Shown: positions 8,704-18,883 of the stretch, in pieces
Layout of the letters: each line of letters opens with the position of its first letter
Position numbering within the stretch: the stretch's first letter is position 1
Assembly (NCBI GenBank): GCA_029066805.1
Contig: JAIEFT010000032.1
Location: forward strand, 12,718 to 55,892
Direction of reading: 5' to 3'
Length of the DNA: 43,175 bases
DNA from: Clostridiales bacterium
GTDB taxonomy: Bacteria > Bacillota > Clostridia > Christensenellales > Pumilibacteraceae
Translations under genes and position numbers: made by a program
The notes under the pieces: model-generated
Told to the model about the DNA's origin: nothing
The model's database searches: none
The model's input: the letters and a program-made list of their open reading frames with translations, nothing else

Positions 8704-8780
8704 GGATGAGATCCATCGTTCCTCGGGATAGCCTGCGGCTGCTACGTAGGATATTCCGAGCACAGTGAGGAATCTCATCC
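8704..8780. repeat. Palindromic interspersed element, also a probable bidirectional terminator
   Basis: The ends GGATGAGAT and ATCTCATCC are inverted repeats, and an inner pair CTCGG/CCGAG brackets a C/G-rich core. It lies between the convergent Spo0A-like and thrS genes and is followed by TTATTTATTT on the plus strand. The same termini recur at 41596-41679 and a half copy lies at 5257-5272. Confidence 0.65.
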
Positions 8781-8816
8781 TTATTTATTTCTTATTTCCG
8801 CATTCTTAATTCCGAA

Positions 8817-10751
8817 TTAATTAATCGCTTTAGTGTCGATTTCCTCGCGGATCTTGTGGTAGAATTCGTCAAACGTCATAGTGCCGAGGTTGTCGTTGCG
8901 GTGACGGACGGAAACGAGGTTTTGCTCGGCTTCCTTGTCGCCTATTACCAGCATGTACGGCACTTTATCCACCTGCGCCTCGCGAATCTTGTATCCGATT
9001 TTTTCATTGCGGTTATCTTCCGTCGCAAGGATGCCGCGGCGTTTGAGTTCGTCGGTAATCTGTTTGCACTTGTCGGCAGTGCGCTCGGTAAGCGACATTA
9101 CGCGCACCTGTTCGGGAGAAATCCACAGCGGGAACGCGCCGCCGAACTTTTCGATGAGTAGCGCAAGCGTGCGCTCGTAGCAACCTATAGAGCTGCGGTG
9201 AATTATATACGGCGTTTTCTTTTCTCCGTTTTCATCGATATACGTCATATCGAATTTTTCAGCAAGGAACATATCTACCTGTATGGTGAGCAATGTATCC
9301 TCCTTGCCGTACACGTTGCGCGACTGAATATCAAGCTTAGGTCCGTAGAACGCCGCCTCGCCTATGCCCTCCACGTAGTTCACGCCAAGGTCGTCGAGTA
9401 TGGTCTTCATAGTCTTTTCCGCTTCCTTCCACTTGGCGGGATCTTGAATATACTTGTCTTTGTCCTTAGGATCCCAGCGCGAAAAGCGATAGAATATATC
9501 GTCGTGCAAGCCGAACGTGTTAAGCATATACTCGCACAGATCCAAGCAGCCTTTAAACTCGGCTTCAAGCTGCTCGGGCGTGCAGATGATATGCCCTTCG
9601 GCAAGCGTGAACTGCCTTACGCGTGTAAGCCCGTGCATTTCGCCGCTCGATTCGTTGCGGAACAGCGTGCTCGTTTCGTTATAGCGGCACGGAAGATCGC
9701 GGTAGCTTTTAAGTCCGTTCTTATAAATCATATACTGGAACGGGCAAGTCATGGGGCGGAGCGCAAGCACTTCGTCGTCCATAACCTCGTCGCCTATTAT
9801 AAACATGCCGTCGCGGTAATGATCCCAGTGCCCGCTCAGCTTGTAAAGATCGCTCTTTGCCATGTACGGCGTTTTTGTGAGCATGTATCCGCGGCGCTGC
9901 TCCTCGTCCTCCACAAACCGTTGCATGGTCTGTATCATCTTTGCGCCCTTGGGCATGAATAGCGGCAAGCCTTGACCGATACGCTCCTCGGTCATGAACA
10001 ATTGCATATCGCGACCCAGCTTGTTGTGATCGCGCTTTTTTGCCTCGGCAAGCTTTTGCAGGTATTCCTCTACCTCCGACTTTTTTTCAAACGCCACGCC
10101 GTATATGCGCGTCAGCATTTTGTTGTGTTCGTCGCCCTTCCAGTATGCGCCCGCTATCTGAATAAGCTTGACGTGCTTGACCTTGCCCGTGCTGGGCAGA
10201 TGCGGACCTCTGCACAGATCGACAAAGTTACCTTGGCGGTAGAACGTTATTTTGCTGCGCGCCGGCAGCTCTTCTATCAGCTGCATTTTGTAAACTTCGT
10301 CATAGCCCTGCATTTGCGCCATAGCGGCTTTGCGCGCCACGACCTCGCGCTCGATGGGAAGATCTGCCGCGATTATGCGGTTCATCTCGGTTTCCACCGC
10401 TACAAGATCGTCCATGGTAATCGCAAACGGCAGATCCACGTCGTAGTAAAAGCCCGTCGCCGTCGCAGGACCTATAGCGAGCTGTGCCGCAGGGTATACA
10501 GTCTTAATAGCCTGCGCCAAAATATGCGACGCCGTGTGACGGTACACCTCCCGCCCTTCCTCGTCGCGGTACGTAAGTATCTCGAGCGTAGCGTCAGAGG
10601 TTATCGGGCTTTTAAGGTCAACAAGCTCACCGTTCACCTTAGCGACAAGCGCGGCTCTAAATAGATTGTCGCTTATGCTCTTGGCAATCTGCTCCGCCGT
10701 CGTGCCGTTTTCCACTTCTATGACGCTTCCGTCCTTAAGTGTGATTTTCAT
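8817..10751 (-). CDS. thrS: Threonine--tRNA ligase
   Basis: This 644-residue class II synthetase charges tRNA-Thr. It has a TGS domain (~1-61), an editing domain (~65-225) with HTASH and CRGPHLPST motifs, and a catalytic core (~270-530). The core shows MTCPF, FRNE and IIHRSSIGCYER, which supply the zinc-binding Cys/His/His and motif 2 and 3 residues. The anticodon-binding domain is ~535-640. Length and order are standard. GGAGG lies nine bases upstream of the ATG. Expression is controlled by the T-box leader immediately upstream. It stands alone between the converging PadR operon and a VTT membrane protein gene. Confidence 0.98.
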   Translation of the reverse strand: MKITLKDGSVIEVENGTTAEQIAKSISDNLFRAALVAKVNGELVDLKSPITSDATLEILTYRDEEGREVYRHTASHILAQAIKTVYPAAQLAIGPATATGFYYDVDLPFAITMDDLVAVETEMNRIIAADLPIEREVVARKAAMAQMQGYDEVYKMQLIEELPARSKITFYRQGNFVDLCRGPHLPSTGKVKHVKLIQIAGAYWKGDEHNKMLTRIYGVAFEKKSEVEEYLQKLAEAKKRDHNKLGRDMQLFMTEERIGQGLPLFMPKGAKMIQTMQRFVEDEEQRRGYMLTKTPYMAKSDLYKLSGHWDHYRDGMFIIGDEVMDDEVLALRPMTCPFQYMIYKNGLKSYRDLPCRYNETSTLFRNESSGEMHGLTRVRQFTLAEGHIICTPEQLEAEFKGCLDLCEYMLNTFGLHDDIFYRFSRWDPKDKDKYIQDPAKWKEAEKTMKTILDDLGVNYVEGIGEAAFYGPKLDIQSRNVYGKEDTLLTIQVDMFLAEKFDMTYIDENGEKKTPYIIHRSSIGCYERTLALLIEKFGGAFPLWISPEQVRVMSLTERTADKCKQITDELKRRGILATEDNRNEKIGYKIREAQVDKVPYMLVIGDKEAEQNLVSVRHRNDNLGTMTFDEFYHKIREEIDTKAIN

Positions 10752-10760
10752 GTCGTAATG

Positions 10761-10995
10761 CCTCCAAAAGAAAAATCCTTAACAAAATAATGTTTGTTAA
10801 GGACGATAATTATACCGTGGTTCCACCTTAGTTTGCGCTAAATTTAAGCGCCTCGTTTTCTTGCCAAACTGCAAGCCGTTTCCATAACCCTGCGGTGGTT
10901 TCGCTTGGCGCGGCTCATGCGAGGTTTCCAGCTACCCCTCGCTCTCTGTAAATCACCAACGCGGCTACTTGTCCGCTACGGAATATTCAATTACA
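10761..10995 (-). promoter_or_regulatory. T-box riboswitch (threonine) of thrS
   Basis: Read on the minus strand, the ~235-nt leader has stem-I landmarks (AGAGAG followed by GGTAGCTGGAAACC). A GAAACCA specifier loop has the Thr codon ACC at 10897-10899. The T-box sequence AAGGTGGAACCACGG is at 10815-10829. A terminator follows: the 10-bp stem CCTTAACAAA/TTTGTTAAGG (10777-10802) then ATTTTTCTTTT. Uncharged tRNA-Thr should stabilise the antiterminator and allow thrS transcription. Confidence 0.93.
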
Positions 10996-10998
10996 CTG

Positions 10999-11027
10999 AG
11001 TTTAGCACTCATTTAAACATTTGTCAA
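10999..11027 (-). promoter_or_regulatory. Sigma-A promoter of the thrS T-box transcript
   Basis: TTGACA (11022-11027), a 17-base spacer and TAAACT (10999-11004) on the minus strand place the start near 10992, just before the T-box stem I. Confidence 0.85.
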
Positions 11028-11034
11028 GCAATTC

Positions 11035-11103
11035 CGTACTTCTTTTGAAAAAGAAGTACGCAAGAAAACTATACATTTTTATTTATCTAATAGTTTTTTT
11101 TGT
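11035..11103. other. Intergenic hairpins, possible terminator of the VTT gene
   Basis: Two inverted repeats lie between the VTT gene and thrS. GTACTTCTTTT pairs with AAAAGAAGTAC around 11036-11060. AAACTAT pairs with ATAGTTT (about 11077-11101), the latter followed by T residues on the plus strand. Read on the minus strand the second ends ATAGTTTTCTT and could terminate the upstream gene weakly. The remaining bases up to 11152 show nothing else I recognise. Confidence 0.4.
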
Positions 11104-11152
11104 CATTCTGAATATGTGTGTTTTTCGCGCATTGAATAATCTAAAATTATTT

Positions 11153-12028
11153 TTAATTCTGCATTCCCTTCCTGCCCTCTATTTTTGATTTAATCCCGCC
11201 GATAACAACGAATACGACAAACATCAAACACGCTATGGAGATCCACACGGGAATGCCCCAGCCGGAAAACGGAATCACACCGCTGCCGAGATATGCCGTC
11301 AGCCCTATCATTACCGGACGCGGCACAAGACATATGACTGTAAAATAAGCGTATGACATTGTGGTTATGCCGGCTATCATGCAAAGCATATCGTCGGGGA
11401 ACGCGGGAAACAACAGCATAATGATGAACAAAAACCTGCCCTTTTCATTCATGATTTTGGCATACTTTTCCGTATTTTCTTCCCCGAACATCCAATTGCA
11501 CAGCCGCCGCCCGAATACCTTGCCGAGCATAAACGATATGAGCGAGCCTATGATCGTTCCTATCACGGACAGGATAAAACTCGTAGTCGCACCGTAGATT
11601 GCTACGCCCAACAGAATTGTAACCGCCTCCGGTATGGGCAAAACCACTACTTGAAAAACGGTCAGACCTATAAATATAGCAACGCCCCAAAAACCGCTGC
11701 CGCGTATGTAAGATGTAAGCGACGAAAAGTCGGAAAATTTGTCCGAAAGCCCTGTCGTGTAATACAGAACGTAGCATACAACAACCGCCACTGCGATTAT
11801 CGTCGCCACCATCACCGTTCGCGAAAAGTGCTTGTACTTATCCTTATCCACCGCGCAGTACACGACAGGACAGACGGAAAGCGCAGCAACTGCGATGTAG
11901 TACAAAACCTCGCCACGGTTTTTCATGAATATTTCGCACAGAATAACAGTGCCGATACATACCGCGCAAAGTATAACGCAGGACAGCATCGATTTTGTTT
12001 GAGTCTTCACGCTATATATTATGCGCAA
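11153..12028 (-). CDS. VTT-domain (TVP38/TMEM64, DedA-like) membrane protein
   Basis: This polytopic membrane protein of up to 291 residues has three or so N-terminal hydrophobic segments, then a VTT/SNARE-associated domain (~105-270). The domain carries the family features: a re-entrant LPIPEAVTILLGVAIYG stretch, a G..IGSLISF.LGK.FGRR helix, and FPAFPDDMLCMIAG. Proteins of this family act in lipid or undecaprenyl-phosphate transport and membrane homeostasis; the substrate here is unknown. The start is uncertain: TTG 12028, GTG 12010 and ATG 11989 are all possible and none has a clear RBS. It follows the nucleotidyltransferase gene by about 40 bp in the same direction. Confidence 0.85.
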   Translation of the reverse strand: MRIIYSVKTQTKSMLSCVILCAVCIGTVILCEIFMKNRGEVLYYIAVAALSVCPVVYCAVDKDKYKHFSRTVMVATIIAVAVVVCYVLYYTTGLSDKFSDFSSLTSYIRGSGFWGVAIFIGLTVFQVVVLPIPEAVTILLGVAIYGATTSFILSVIGTIIGSLISFMLGKVFGRRLCNWMFGEENTEKYAKIMNEKGRFLFIIMLLFPAFPDDMLCMIAGITTMSYAYFTVICLVPRPVMIGLTAYLGSGVIPFSGWGIPVWISIACLMFVVFVVIGGIKSKIEGRKGMQN

Positions 12029-12069
12029 ATATTGTCGAAAAATTAAGGCGCAACCTTATCTGCCGTAAG

Positions 12070-12861
12070 CTAATTATTTTTCAGAACCTTTTCAAGATTG
12101 TCAGTAATACGCTCGATATCGCCCATTACCGCCGCGCTATCCGTAAACATATCCGAAAACAACCGCTCCAAATTTGCTTTGAATTCATATGGCAATAACG
12201 TGCAATTTTTCTCGCACAGCGCAACAAGCCGCTTTTCGCCCGGGTGCGTCTGCTTGTTCATCGCGAAAATTATATCGAAGTATGACGCCAAAAATTCTGC
12301 AACACGGTGATTAATGCTAACACTGTCGCCGCGCTCTACAGCCTTTTGTATTTGCGTAGCGTATGCAGGCATGGAATAGCGCAATAGCTTCATGTTCCTG
12401 TTTATAATGTTAGCCTGTAGCCTATCGGAATACTCGCAGTCATACTTATTTTTCAGCGCGGTCAGCCGTCCGTCGCGGTCGTATATAATTTTGCATGTTC
12501 TAAGGTTGTGCCACATGCAAGTTGTGTAGCCATTGCTCGCATTGCAGTCATCCACCACGCGCGATATACTCGCAGCGAAATCGTCAAGGTCGCGATACAG
12601 AATATCCATGTCTATACCATTGTTCAGTACGCAGTTATCCTCGTACTCCCAAAAGCTATTGCCCATCTCTATGCGATTGCAGAACCTTTCGAGAAGCGTT
12701 CGTCTAGCGTCATCGGGCACAGGCGCAGTGCAGTACAAATACACGTCGTAGTCCGACTTTTCGTCATATACCTCGCCCGCACGCGACCCGCCTAATGCAA
12801 TCGCCTCGATCTCCGGAAAAGAGCTGAGTCCATCAAAAAGTTTGTTTATATTGTCGTTCAT
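12070..12861 (-). CDS. Nucleotidyltransferase-fold protein (DUF4037-like)
   Basis: ATG 12861 is chosen because GGGGAAG precedes it and because a longer reading would run into rnhA. The 263-residue product begins with a pol-beta-type nucleotidyltransferase motif: GGSRAGEVYDEKSDYDVYLY gives the G-S and D-x-D metal ligands, with a third acidic site in GIDMDILY (~90-97). The C-terminal half is helical and includes the KQTHPGEKRL stretch that resembles DUF4037 proteins. Relatives transfer nucleotides to small molecules such as aminoglycosides or lincosamides, but no substrate can be assigned. It lies 13 bp downstream of rnhA in the same orientation. Confidence 0.8.
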   Translation of the reverse strand: MNDNINKLFDGLSSFPEIEAIALGGSRAGEVYDEKSDYDVYLYCTAPVPDDARRTLLERFCNRIEMGNSFWEYEDNCVLNNGIDMDILYRDLDDFAASISRVVDDCNASNGYTTCMWHNLRTCKIIYDRDGRLTALKNKYDCEYSDRLQANIINRNMKLLRYSMPAYATQIQKAVERGDSVSINHRVAEFLASYFDIIFAMNKQTHPGEKRLVALCEKNCTLLPYEFKANLERLFSDMFTDSAAVMGDIERITDNLEKVLKNN

Positions 12862-12874
12862 AAAGCTTCCCCTA

Positions 12875-13312
12875 TTATAGTTTTGCGATTTCCGCGCGCG
12901 CGGCTTTGTCGCAACGGTTGTTGTATTCATTGTCGGCGTGCCCTTTGACCTTGATAAAAGTCACGTTGTGAGCAAGCATAAGACTAGAAAGCTCTTGCCA
13001 CAAGTCTTGATTTTTTACCGGCTTATTGTCGGCGGTACGCCAAAAGTTTCTCTGCCAGTTGTTGAGCCAATGCTGTTCTATGGCGTTTACAAGGTACGCG
13101 GAATCGGAATACAGCTTGACGGCGCAACGCTCTTTAAGCGCCGACAGTCCCGCTATTGCGGCATAAACTTCCATGCGGTTATTGGTGGTTTCTTGTTCCC
13201 CGCCCGCAAGAATCTTCTCCTTGCCGCCGTATAACAGAATAGCGCACCACCCGCCCTTGCCGGGATTGCCGCTGCACGCGCCGTCCGTATAGATTTCCAC
13301 TGTTTTAAGCAT
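12875..13312 (-). CDS. rnhA: Ribonuclease HI
   Basis: This 145-residue enzyme cleaves the RNA strand of RNA:DNA hybrids. The catalytic residues are all present: Asp10 (YTDGACSGNPG), Glu48 (NNRMEVYA), Asp70 (YSDSAYL), His125 (VKGHAD) and Asp135 (CDKAARAE). Length matches bacterial RNase HI. A basic/aromatic handle stretch, HWLNNWQRNFWRT, is also present. AAGGATCGG precedes the ATG. It lies downstream of tRNA-Trp and a structured spacer, and upstream of a nucleotidyltransferase gene. Confidence 0.96.
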   Translation of the reverse strand: MLKTVEIYTDGACSGNPGKGGWCAILLYGGKEKILAGGEQETTNNRMEVYAAIAGLSALKERCAVKLYSDSAYLVNAIEQHWLNNWQRNFWRTADNKPVKNQDLWQELSSLMLAHNVTFIKVKGHADNEYNNRCDKAARAEIAKL

Positions 13313-13364
13313 ACCGATCCTTAATAACTAATATGTATTCTAAACAAAATCCCGCCATACGGAA

Positions 13365-13520
13365 AGACGCGACTGCCCGCGAACAACGCGGGCGGGCTTT
13401 GGCTACCGCCAATCGCCTAGCGAACATTGCACCGAAGCTACTTATAAGCAATCATGAAATATAGTTCTTTTCTGTGTTAATCGCTAATCATGTTATACGC
13501 GGTGCAATACTCGTCGCGCT
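13365..13520. other. Structured intergenic stretch, candidate non-coding RNA
   Basis: Three inverted repeats are nested in a region with no gene. CGCGAC (~13368) faces GTCGCG (~13513). GCCCGCG faces CGCGGGC around 13375-13393. ATTGCACCG (13426-13434) faces CGGTGCAAT (13500-13508) with no mismatch. I could not match this to 6S, SRP or tmRNA. It lies between rnhA and the tRNA-Trp terminator, and either strand could be the sense strand. Confidence 0.4.
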
Positions 13521-13532
13521 CTACTGTAATGT

Positions 13533-13564
13533 TAAACCCCCACCCGAAAACGTGTGGGGGTTTA
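13533..13564 (-). terminator. Probable terminator after tRNA-Trp
   Basis: TAAACCCCCAC and GTGGGGGTTTA form an 11-bp stem directly downstream of the tRNA on the minus strand. The trailing T-run is short, so termination efficiency is uncertain. Confidence 0.65.
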
Positions 13565-13566
13565 CA

Positions 13567-13642
13567 TGGCAGGGGAGACGCGACTCGAACACGCGACCAA
13601 CGGTTTTGGAGACCGCGACTCTACCAACTGAGCTACTCCCCT
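13567..13642 (-). tRNA. tRNA-Trp (anticodon CCA)
   Basis: A 76-nt cloverleaf can be drawn on the minus strand. The acceptor is AGGGGAG/CTCCCCT, the D arm GCTC...GAGT, and the anticodon stem GCGGT/ACCGT with loop CTCCAAA and anticodon CCA. The T arm contains TTCGAGT. The discriminator is G and the 3' CCA is encoded. It is the only tRNA found in the window. Confidence 0.97.
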
Positions 13643-13735
13643 AAGCAAGAATATTCTATCATTTTAATTTAGCAAAGTCAATGATTTACGCAAGGTTTAT
13701 CAAAAAAATCTGCCAATCGCTCCAATTCCCCTTTT

Positions 13736-14230
13736 CTACTTCAATCCCCGCTTTACGCCCTGCGCGGATAATGCGTGGCAGATTGCCGCGGCTAGCGCGT
13801 CGGCGGCGTCGTCGGGCTTGGGCGTTTCTTTAAGTCTTAACAGATTTTTTACCATAAACTGCACTTGAGTTTTGGCGGCTGTGCCGTTGCCCGTTACTGT
13901 GGACTTAATCTGTAGCGGTGTGTACTCGAACAGCTTGTCGCAGATTTTAGCACATGATAATAATATTACTCCGCGCGCCTGCGCGACCTTTATACCTGTT
14001 GTAATATTGGTGTTAAAGAACAATTCTTCCACCGCTATCTCGTCGGGCTTGATTTCGTTGACAAGATCGGCGATTTGCGTTTCTATCCTTTTAAGCCGCT
14101 CTACAGTGGACAGCTTGGCGGGCGTTTCCACCGCGCCGTAGTCGAGCGGGCGAAGCTTTCCGTTTTCGCTTTCTATAATTCCGTACCCGACTATCGCATA
14201 GCCGGGGTCGATTCCGAGTATTCGCATCAC
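13736..14230 (-). CDS. ruvC: Crossover junction endodeoxyribonuclease RuvC
   Basis: This ~164-residue nuclease resolves Holliday junctions together with RuvAB. Acidic active-site residues are visible: Asp8 in LGIDPG, Glu68 in VEELFF, and Asp141/Asp144 in PDDAADALA. The start is GTG 14230 or ATG 14227; both follow AGG within the last codons of the ygjP gene, only three bases away, so translation is probably coupled. It ends a co-directional block ruvA-ruvB-queA-tgt-ygjP-ruvC. That unites all three resolvasome genes but leaves ruvC separated from ruvAB by three other genes. Confidence 0.97.
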   Translation of the reverse strand: MMRILGIDPGYAIVGYGIIESENGKLRPLDYGAVETPAKLSTVERLKRIETQIADLVNEIKPDEIAVEELFFNTNITTGIKVAQARGVILLSCAKICDKLFEYTPLQIKSTVTGNGTAAKTQVQFMVKNLLRLKETPKPDDAADALAAAICHALSAQGVKRGLK

Positions 14231-14233
14231 AAA

Positions 14234-16076
<1,843 letters not shown>

Positions 16077-16108
16077 TTACAAGAAGCAAGCAAGAGCAGG
16101 AAGTCCGA

Positions 16109-16157
16109 GTGCCGACCGACGGGAGTGTAGAACCACCTACATGACCGAGGGGGGCAC
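16109..16157. repeat. Small palindrome between queA and tgt
   Basis: Outer GTGCC/GGCAC and inner TGTAG/CTACA arms enclose the loop in the spacer between queA and tgt. C-tract bulges interrupt the stem. It might be an RNA processing site or an interspersed repeat; there is no T-run for a classic terminator. Confidence 0.45.
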
Positions 16158-16182
16158 GACGGCTGACGAACTATTGCGCCGC

Positions 16183-17205
16183 TTATTGGAAGAAACAGGC
16201 ATCTCCGAAAGAGAAAAATCTATACTTTTCCTCAACAGCCGTCTTATAAATTTCGAGAGTTTTTTCTCTGCCTAACAGCGCGCTGACAAGCATTATCAAT
16301 GTTGATTCGGGCAAGTGAAAGTTGGTTATCAGTCCGTCCACCGCCTTGAACTTGTACGGCGGATAGATAAAAATACTTGTGTCGCCATGCCCCGCGTGTA
16401 CTATTCCGTCGAGCGTAGAGCTCGATTCCAGCACGCGCACCGACGTTGTACCTACGGCTATAACTCGCCTGCCGCTTTTTCTTGCATTGTTTATCTTGTT
16501 TGCCGCTTCGTCCGTCACACAGTAGTATTCGCTGTGCATTTTGTGGTTTTCCACCTCGTCGGTCTTTACCGGCAAAAACGTACCCAAGCCGACATGAAGC
16601 AGCACCTCGGCAAACTCCACGCCCTTGGCTTTTAGCTCGTTTATCAGTCTGTCGGTAAAGTGCAAACCCGCCGTGGGTGCGGCGCTTGAGCCTACGTCGT
16701 GCGCGTACACTGTCTGATATCTATCGATACTCTTCAGCTGTTTATGAATATAGTGCGGAAGCGGCACTTCGCCTATGCGATTGAGGATAGTCTCAAACAC
16801 GCCGCTGTAGCTGAACCTAAGCGTCCTTGCGCCGTCCTCGCCTTCCTTTATTACCTCGCCTGTCAAGTCGTCGGCAAAAGTAAGCATCGTGCCTTTTTTT
16901 GCGCGCTTTGCGGGGCGACACAGCGTTTCCCAAGTATCTCTGTCTATGCGCTTGTGCAGCAAGAACGATATTTTTGCGCCCGTGCCCTCTTTTATTCCCG
17001 TGACGCGCGCGGGTAAAACTTTGGTGTTGTTTATTACGAGCAAGTCGTCCGGTCTGAGCAGCTCGGGCAAATCAAAAAAATGCCGATGCGTGACCGTATC
17101 GGAATTTTTGTCATACACAAGCAGCCTCGAGCTGTCGCGCGGCTCTATGGGAGTTTGCGCTATAAGCTCGCTCGGCAAGTCGTAGTAAAAATCGCTCTTG
17201 TTCAT
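16183..17205 (-). CDS. queA: S-adenosylmethionine:tRNA ribosyltransferase-isomerase
   Basis: This 340-residue enzyme converts preQ1-tRNA to epoxyqueuosine-tRNA using the ribosyl group of SAM. Family motifs include [12 protein letters not shown] at the N-terminus, [39 protein letters not shown] and [16 protein letters not shown]. Length is normal. Its ATG overlaps the ruvB stop (ATGA), showing tight coupling. The typical Firmicute order ruvA-ruvB-queA-tgt is kept. Confidence 0.98.
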   Translation of the reverse strand: MNKSDFYYDLPSELIAQTPIEPRDSSRLLVYDKNSDTVTHRHFFDLPELLRPDDLLVINNTKVLPARVTGIKEGTGAKISFLLHKRIDRDTWETLCRPAKRAKKGTMLTFADDLTGEVIKEGEDGARTLRFSYSGVFETILNRIGEVPLPHYIHKQLKSIDRYQTVYAHDVGSSAAPTAGLHFTDRLINELKAKGVEFAEVLLHVGLGTFLPVKTDEVENHKMHSEYYCVTDEAANKINNARKSGRRVIAVGTTSVRVLESSSTLDGIVHAGHGDTSIFIYPPYKFKAVDGLITNFHLPESTLIMLVSALLGREKTLEIYKTAVEEKYRFFSFGDACFFQ

Positions 17206-18245
17206 TTGTCGCCGTCCGTGTCTAAGAATGAAAGCTGAGTTACCGCCTTTTTAGACGGCTTTACGCCCAAATGATCGAACGCCGCTTTTAGCGCTATCCT
17301 GCCGCGCGGCGTGCGCGCTATAAAGCCGAGCTGTATAAGATACGGCTCTATTACGTCTTCTATAGTGCCCGCGTCCTCGTTGATAGCGGCGGCGAGAGTA
17401 TCAAGCCCCGTCGGACCGCCGTCGAACTTTTCCACAAGTGCCGACAGCAGTTTTTTGTCGTTGTAGTCAAGTCCCAACGGGTCGATTTCCATGTCGTTAA
17501 GCGCCTTGACTGTTATCGGAAGAGTTATGTTTCCGTCGCCGATTACCTGCGCAAAGTCGCGCACGCGCTTGAGTAATCTGTTAGCTATTCGGGGCGTGCC
17601 GCGAGAGCGCGAAGCGAGCTCTGCCGCCGCGTCGTCGTCGATCGTGATTTTGAGAAGCTTTGCCGAGCGTTTGATTATGCGCACCAGGTCTGTAGGAGAA
17701 TACGGTTCTAGCCTGCAAATAACGCCGAATCTGTCACGTAACGGTCCGGTCAGCATGCCCGCTCTTGTCGTCGCGCCGATCAGCGTAAACTTGTTTAAGT
17801 TAAGTCTTATCGAGGTTGCACCTGCACCCTTGCCTGTGGAAATGTCCAGAACAAAGTCCTCCATTGCGGGATACAGCACTTCCTCTATCGAGTGGTTGAG
17901 CCTGTGGATCTCGTCGAGGAACAGCACGTCACGCTCTTGCAGATTTGTAAGCAGCGACGCGAGGTTGGCGGCGCGCTCAATGCCCGGTCCGCTCGTAACC
18001 TTAATTTCCACACCCAATTCCGCGGCTATAATATGCGCGAGCGTAGTCTTGCCTAAGCCAGGCGGTCCGTACAGCAAAACATGGTCGAGCGCCTCGCCGC
18101 GCGCCTTGCTTGCCGCAACGTATACCTTGAGGTTGGCTTTGACCTTGTCCTGCCCGATATAATCGTCAAACGTAGTCGGACGGAGCGAAACATCTCCGTC
18201 GTCGGTGACTAGTTCCTTGTTTGTGATAAAACGATTGTTTTCCAT
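17202..18245 (-). CDS. ruvB: Holliday junction branch-migration helicase RuvB
   Basis: This 347-residue AAA+ motor drives branch migration with RuvA. It shows [11 protein letters not shown], Walker [10 protein letters not shown] (~60-68), Walker B LDEIHRL, sensor and arginine-finger stretches ([19 protein letters not shown]), and a C-terminal winged helix ending with TPRGR. It starts seven bases after ruvA without a strong RBS and overlaps queA at its end. Confidence 0.98.
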   Translation of the reverse strand: MENNRFITNKELVTDDGDVSLRPTTFDDYIGQDKVKANLKVYVAASKARGEALDHVLLYGPPGLGKTTLAHIIAAELGVEIKVTSGPGIERAANLASLLTNLQERDVLFLDEIHRLNHSIEEVLYPAMEDFVLDISTGKGAGATSIRLNLNKFTLIGATTRAGMLTGPLRDRFGVICRLEPYSPTDLVRIIKRSAKLLKITIDDDAAAELASRSRGTPRIANRLLKRVRDFAQVIGDGNITLPITVKALNDMEIDPLGLDYNDKKLLSALVEKFDGGPTGLDTLAAAINEDAGTIEDVIEPYLIQLGFIARTPRGRIALKAAFDHLGVKPSKKAVTQLSFLDTDGDK

Positions 18246-18252
18246 AGTTTAA

Positions 18253-18828
18253 TTATAAGTTACGCAAAGCCGCCAAAACAATATCTTCCGTAGTCATGTC
18301 GGGTTTGGAAACCTTTTTGACTGCGGCTTCCGCTTCCTTGCGCTCGTAGCCCAATCCTATAAGCGCGAGAACAGACTTTTCGTCCGGCAACTGTTCGGGT
18401 ACGACCGGAACACCGCCGTCGCCTGCCGTCGGTGCGACCTTGCCCTTAAGCTCCAATACAATGCGCTCCGCCGTCTTTTTGCCCACGCCCTTAATGGTGG
18501 AAAGCGCGGCGGCATTGCCTGAAGCTATTGCCGAAGTAAGCCTGTCCGCCGCCATGCCGCTTAGTACAGCAACGGCGAGCTTTGGACCTACGCCCGACAC
18601 GCCGATGAGCAGCAAAAACAACTCACGCTCGGCATAAGAAGAAAATCCGAACAGCTCCAACGCATCGTCGCGCACGGCGAGGTACACGGGCATTTTGACT
18701 TCCTGTTTGCGACTCGCATCTGCGCAAGCAAAAGCGGACGCCGTGAGCGAAAAACCCACGCCGCCGCAATCTATCACTACTTTATTTTCACTTACCGCGG
18801 CAACCTTGCCCGATATGTAGTCGAACAT
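18253..18828 (-). CDS. ruvA: Holliday junction DNA helicase subunit RuvA
   Basis: This 191-residue junction-binding subunit has an N-terminal OB fold (MFDYISGKVAAV). Two helix-hairpin-helix motifs follow (IGVSGVGPKLAVAVLS and IKGVGKKTAERIVLELK). A C-terminal UBA-like domain (ALIGLGYERKEAEAAV) contacts RuvB. AAAGGTG lies nine bases upstream. It is the first gene of the ruvA-to-ruvC block and sits 55 bp after recA. Confidence 0.97.
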   Translation of the reverse strand: MFDYISGKVAAVSENKVVIDCGGVGFSLTASAFACADASRKQEVKMPVYLAVRDDALELFGFSSYAERELFLLLIGVSGVGPKLAVAVLSGMAADRLTSAIASGNAAALSTIKGVGKKTAERIVLELKGKVAPTAGDGGVPVVPEQLPDEKSVLALIGLGYERKEAEAAVKKVSKPDMTTEDIVLAALRNL

Positions 18829-18883
18829 AAATTTTTACACCTTTTACAAAAGCAACGCACGGCTATGCCGGCACGCACAAGGT

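Noticed and set aside
9198-10664. Long plus-strand open frames opposite thrS
   Set aside because: They are antisense shadows of a well-conserved synthetase, have no RBS and show no protein-family features.
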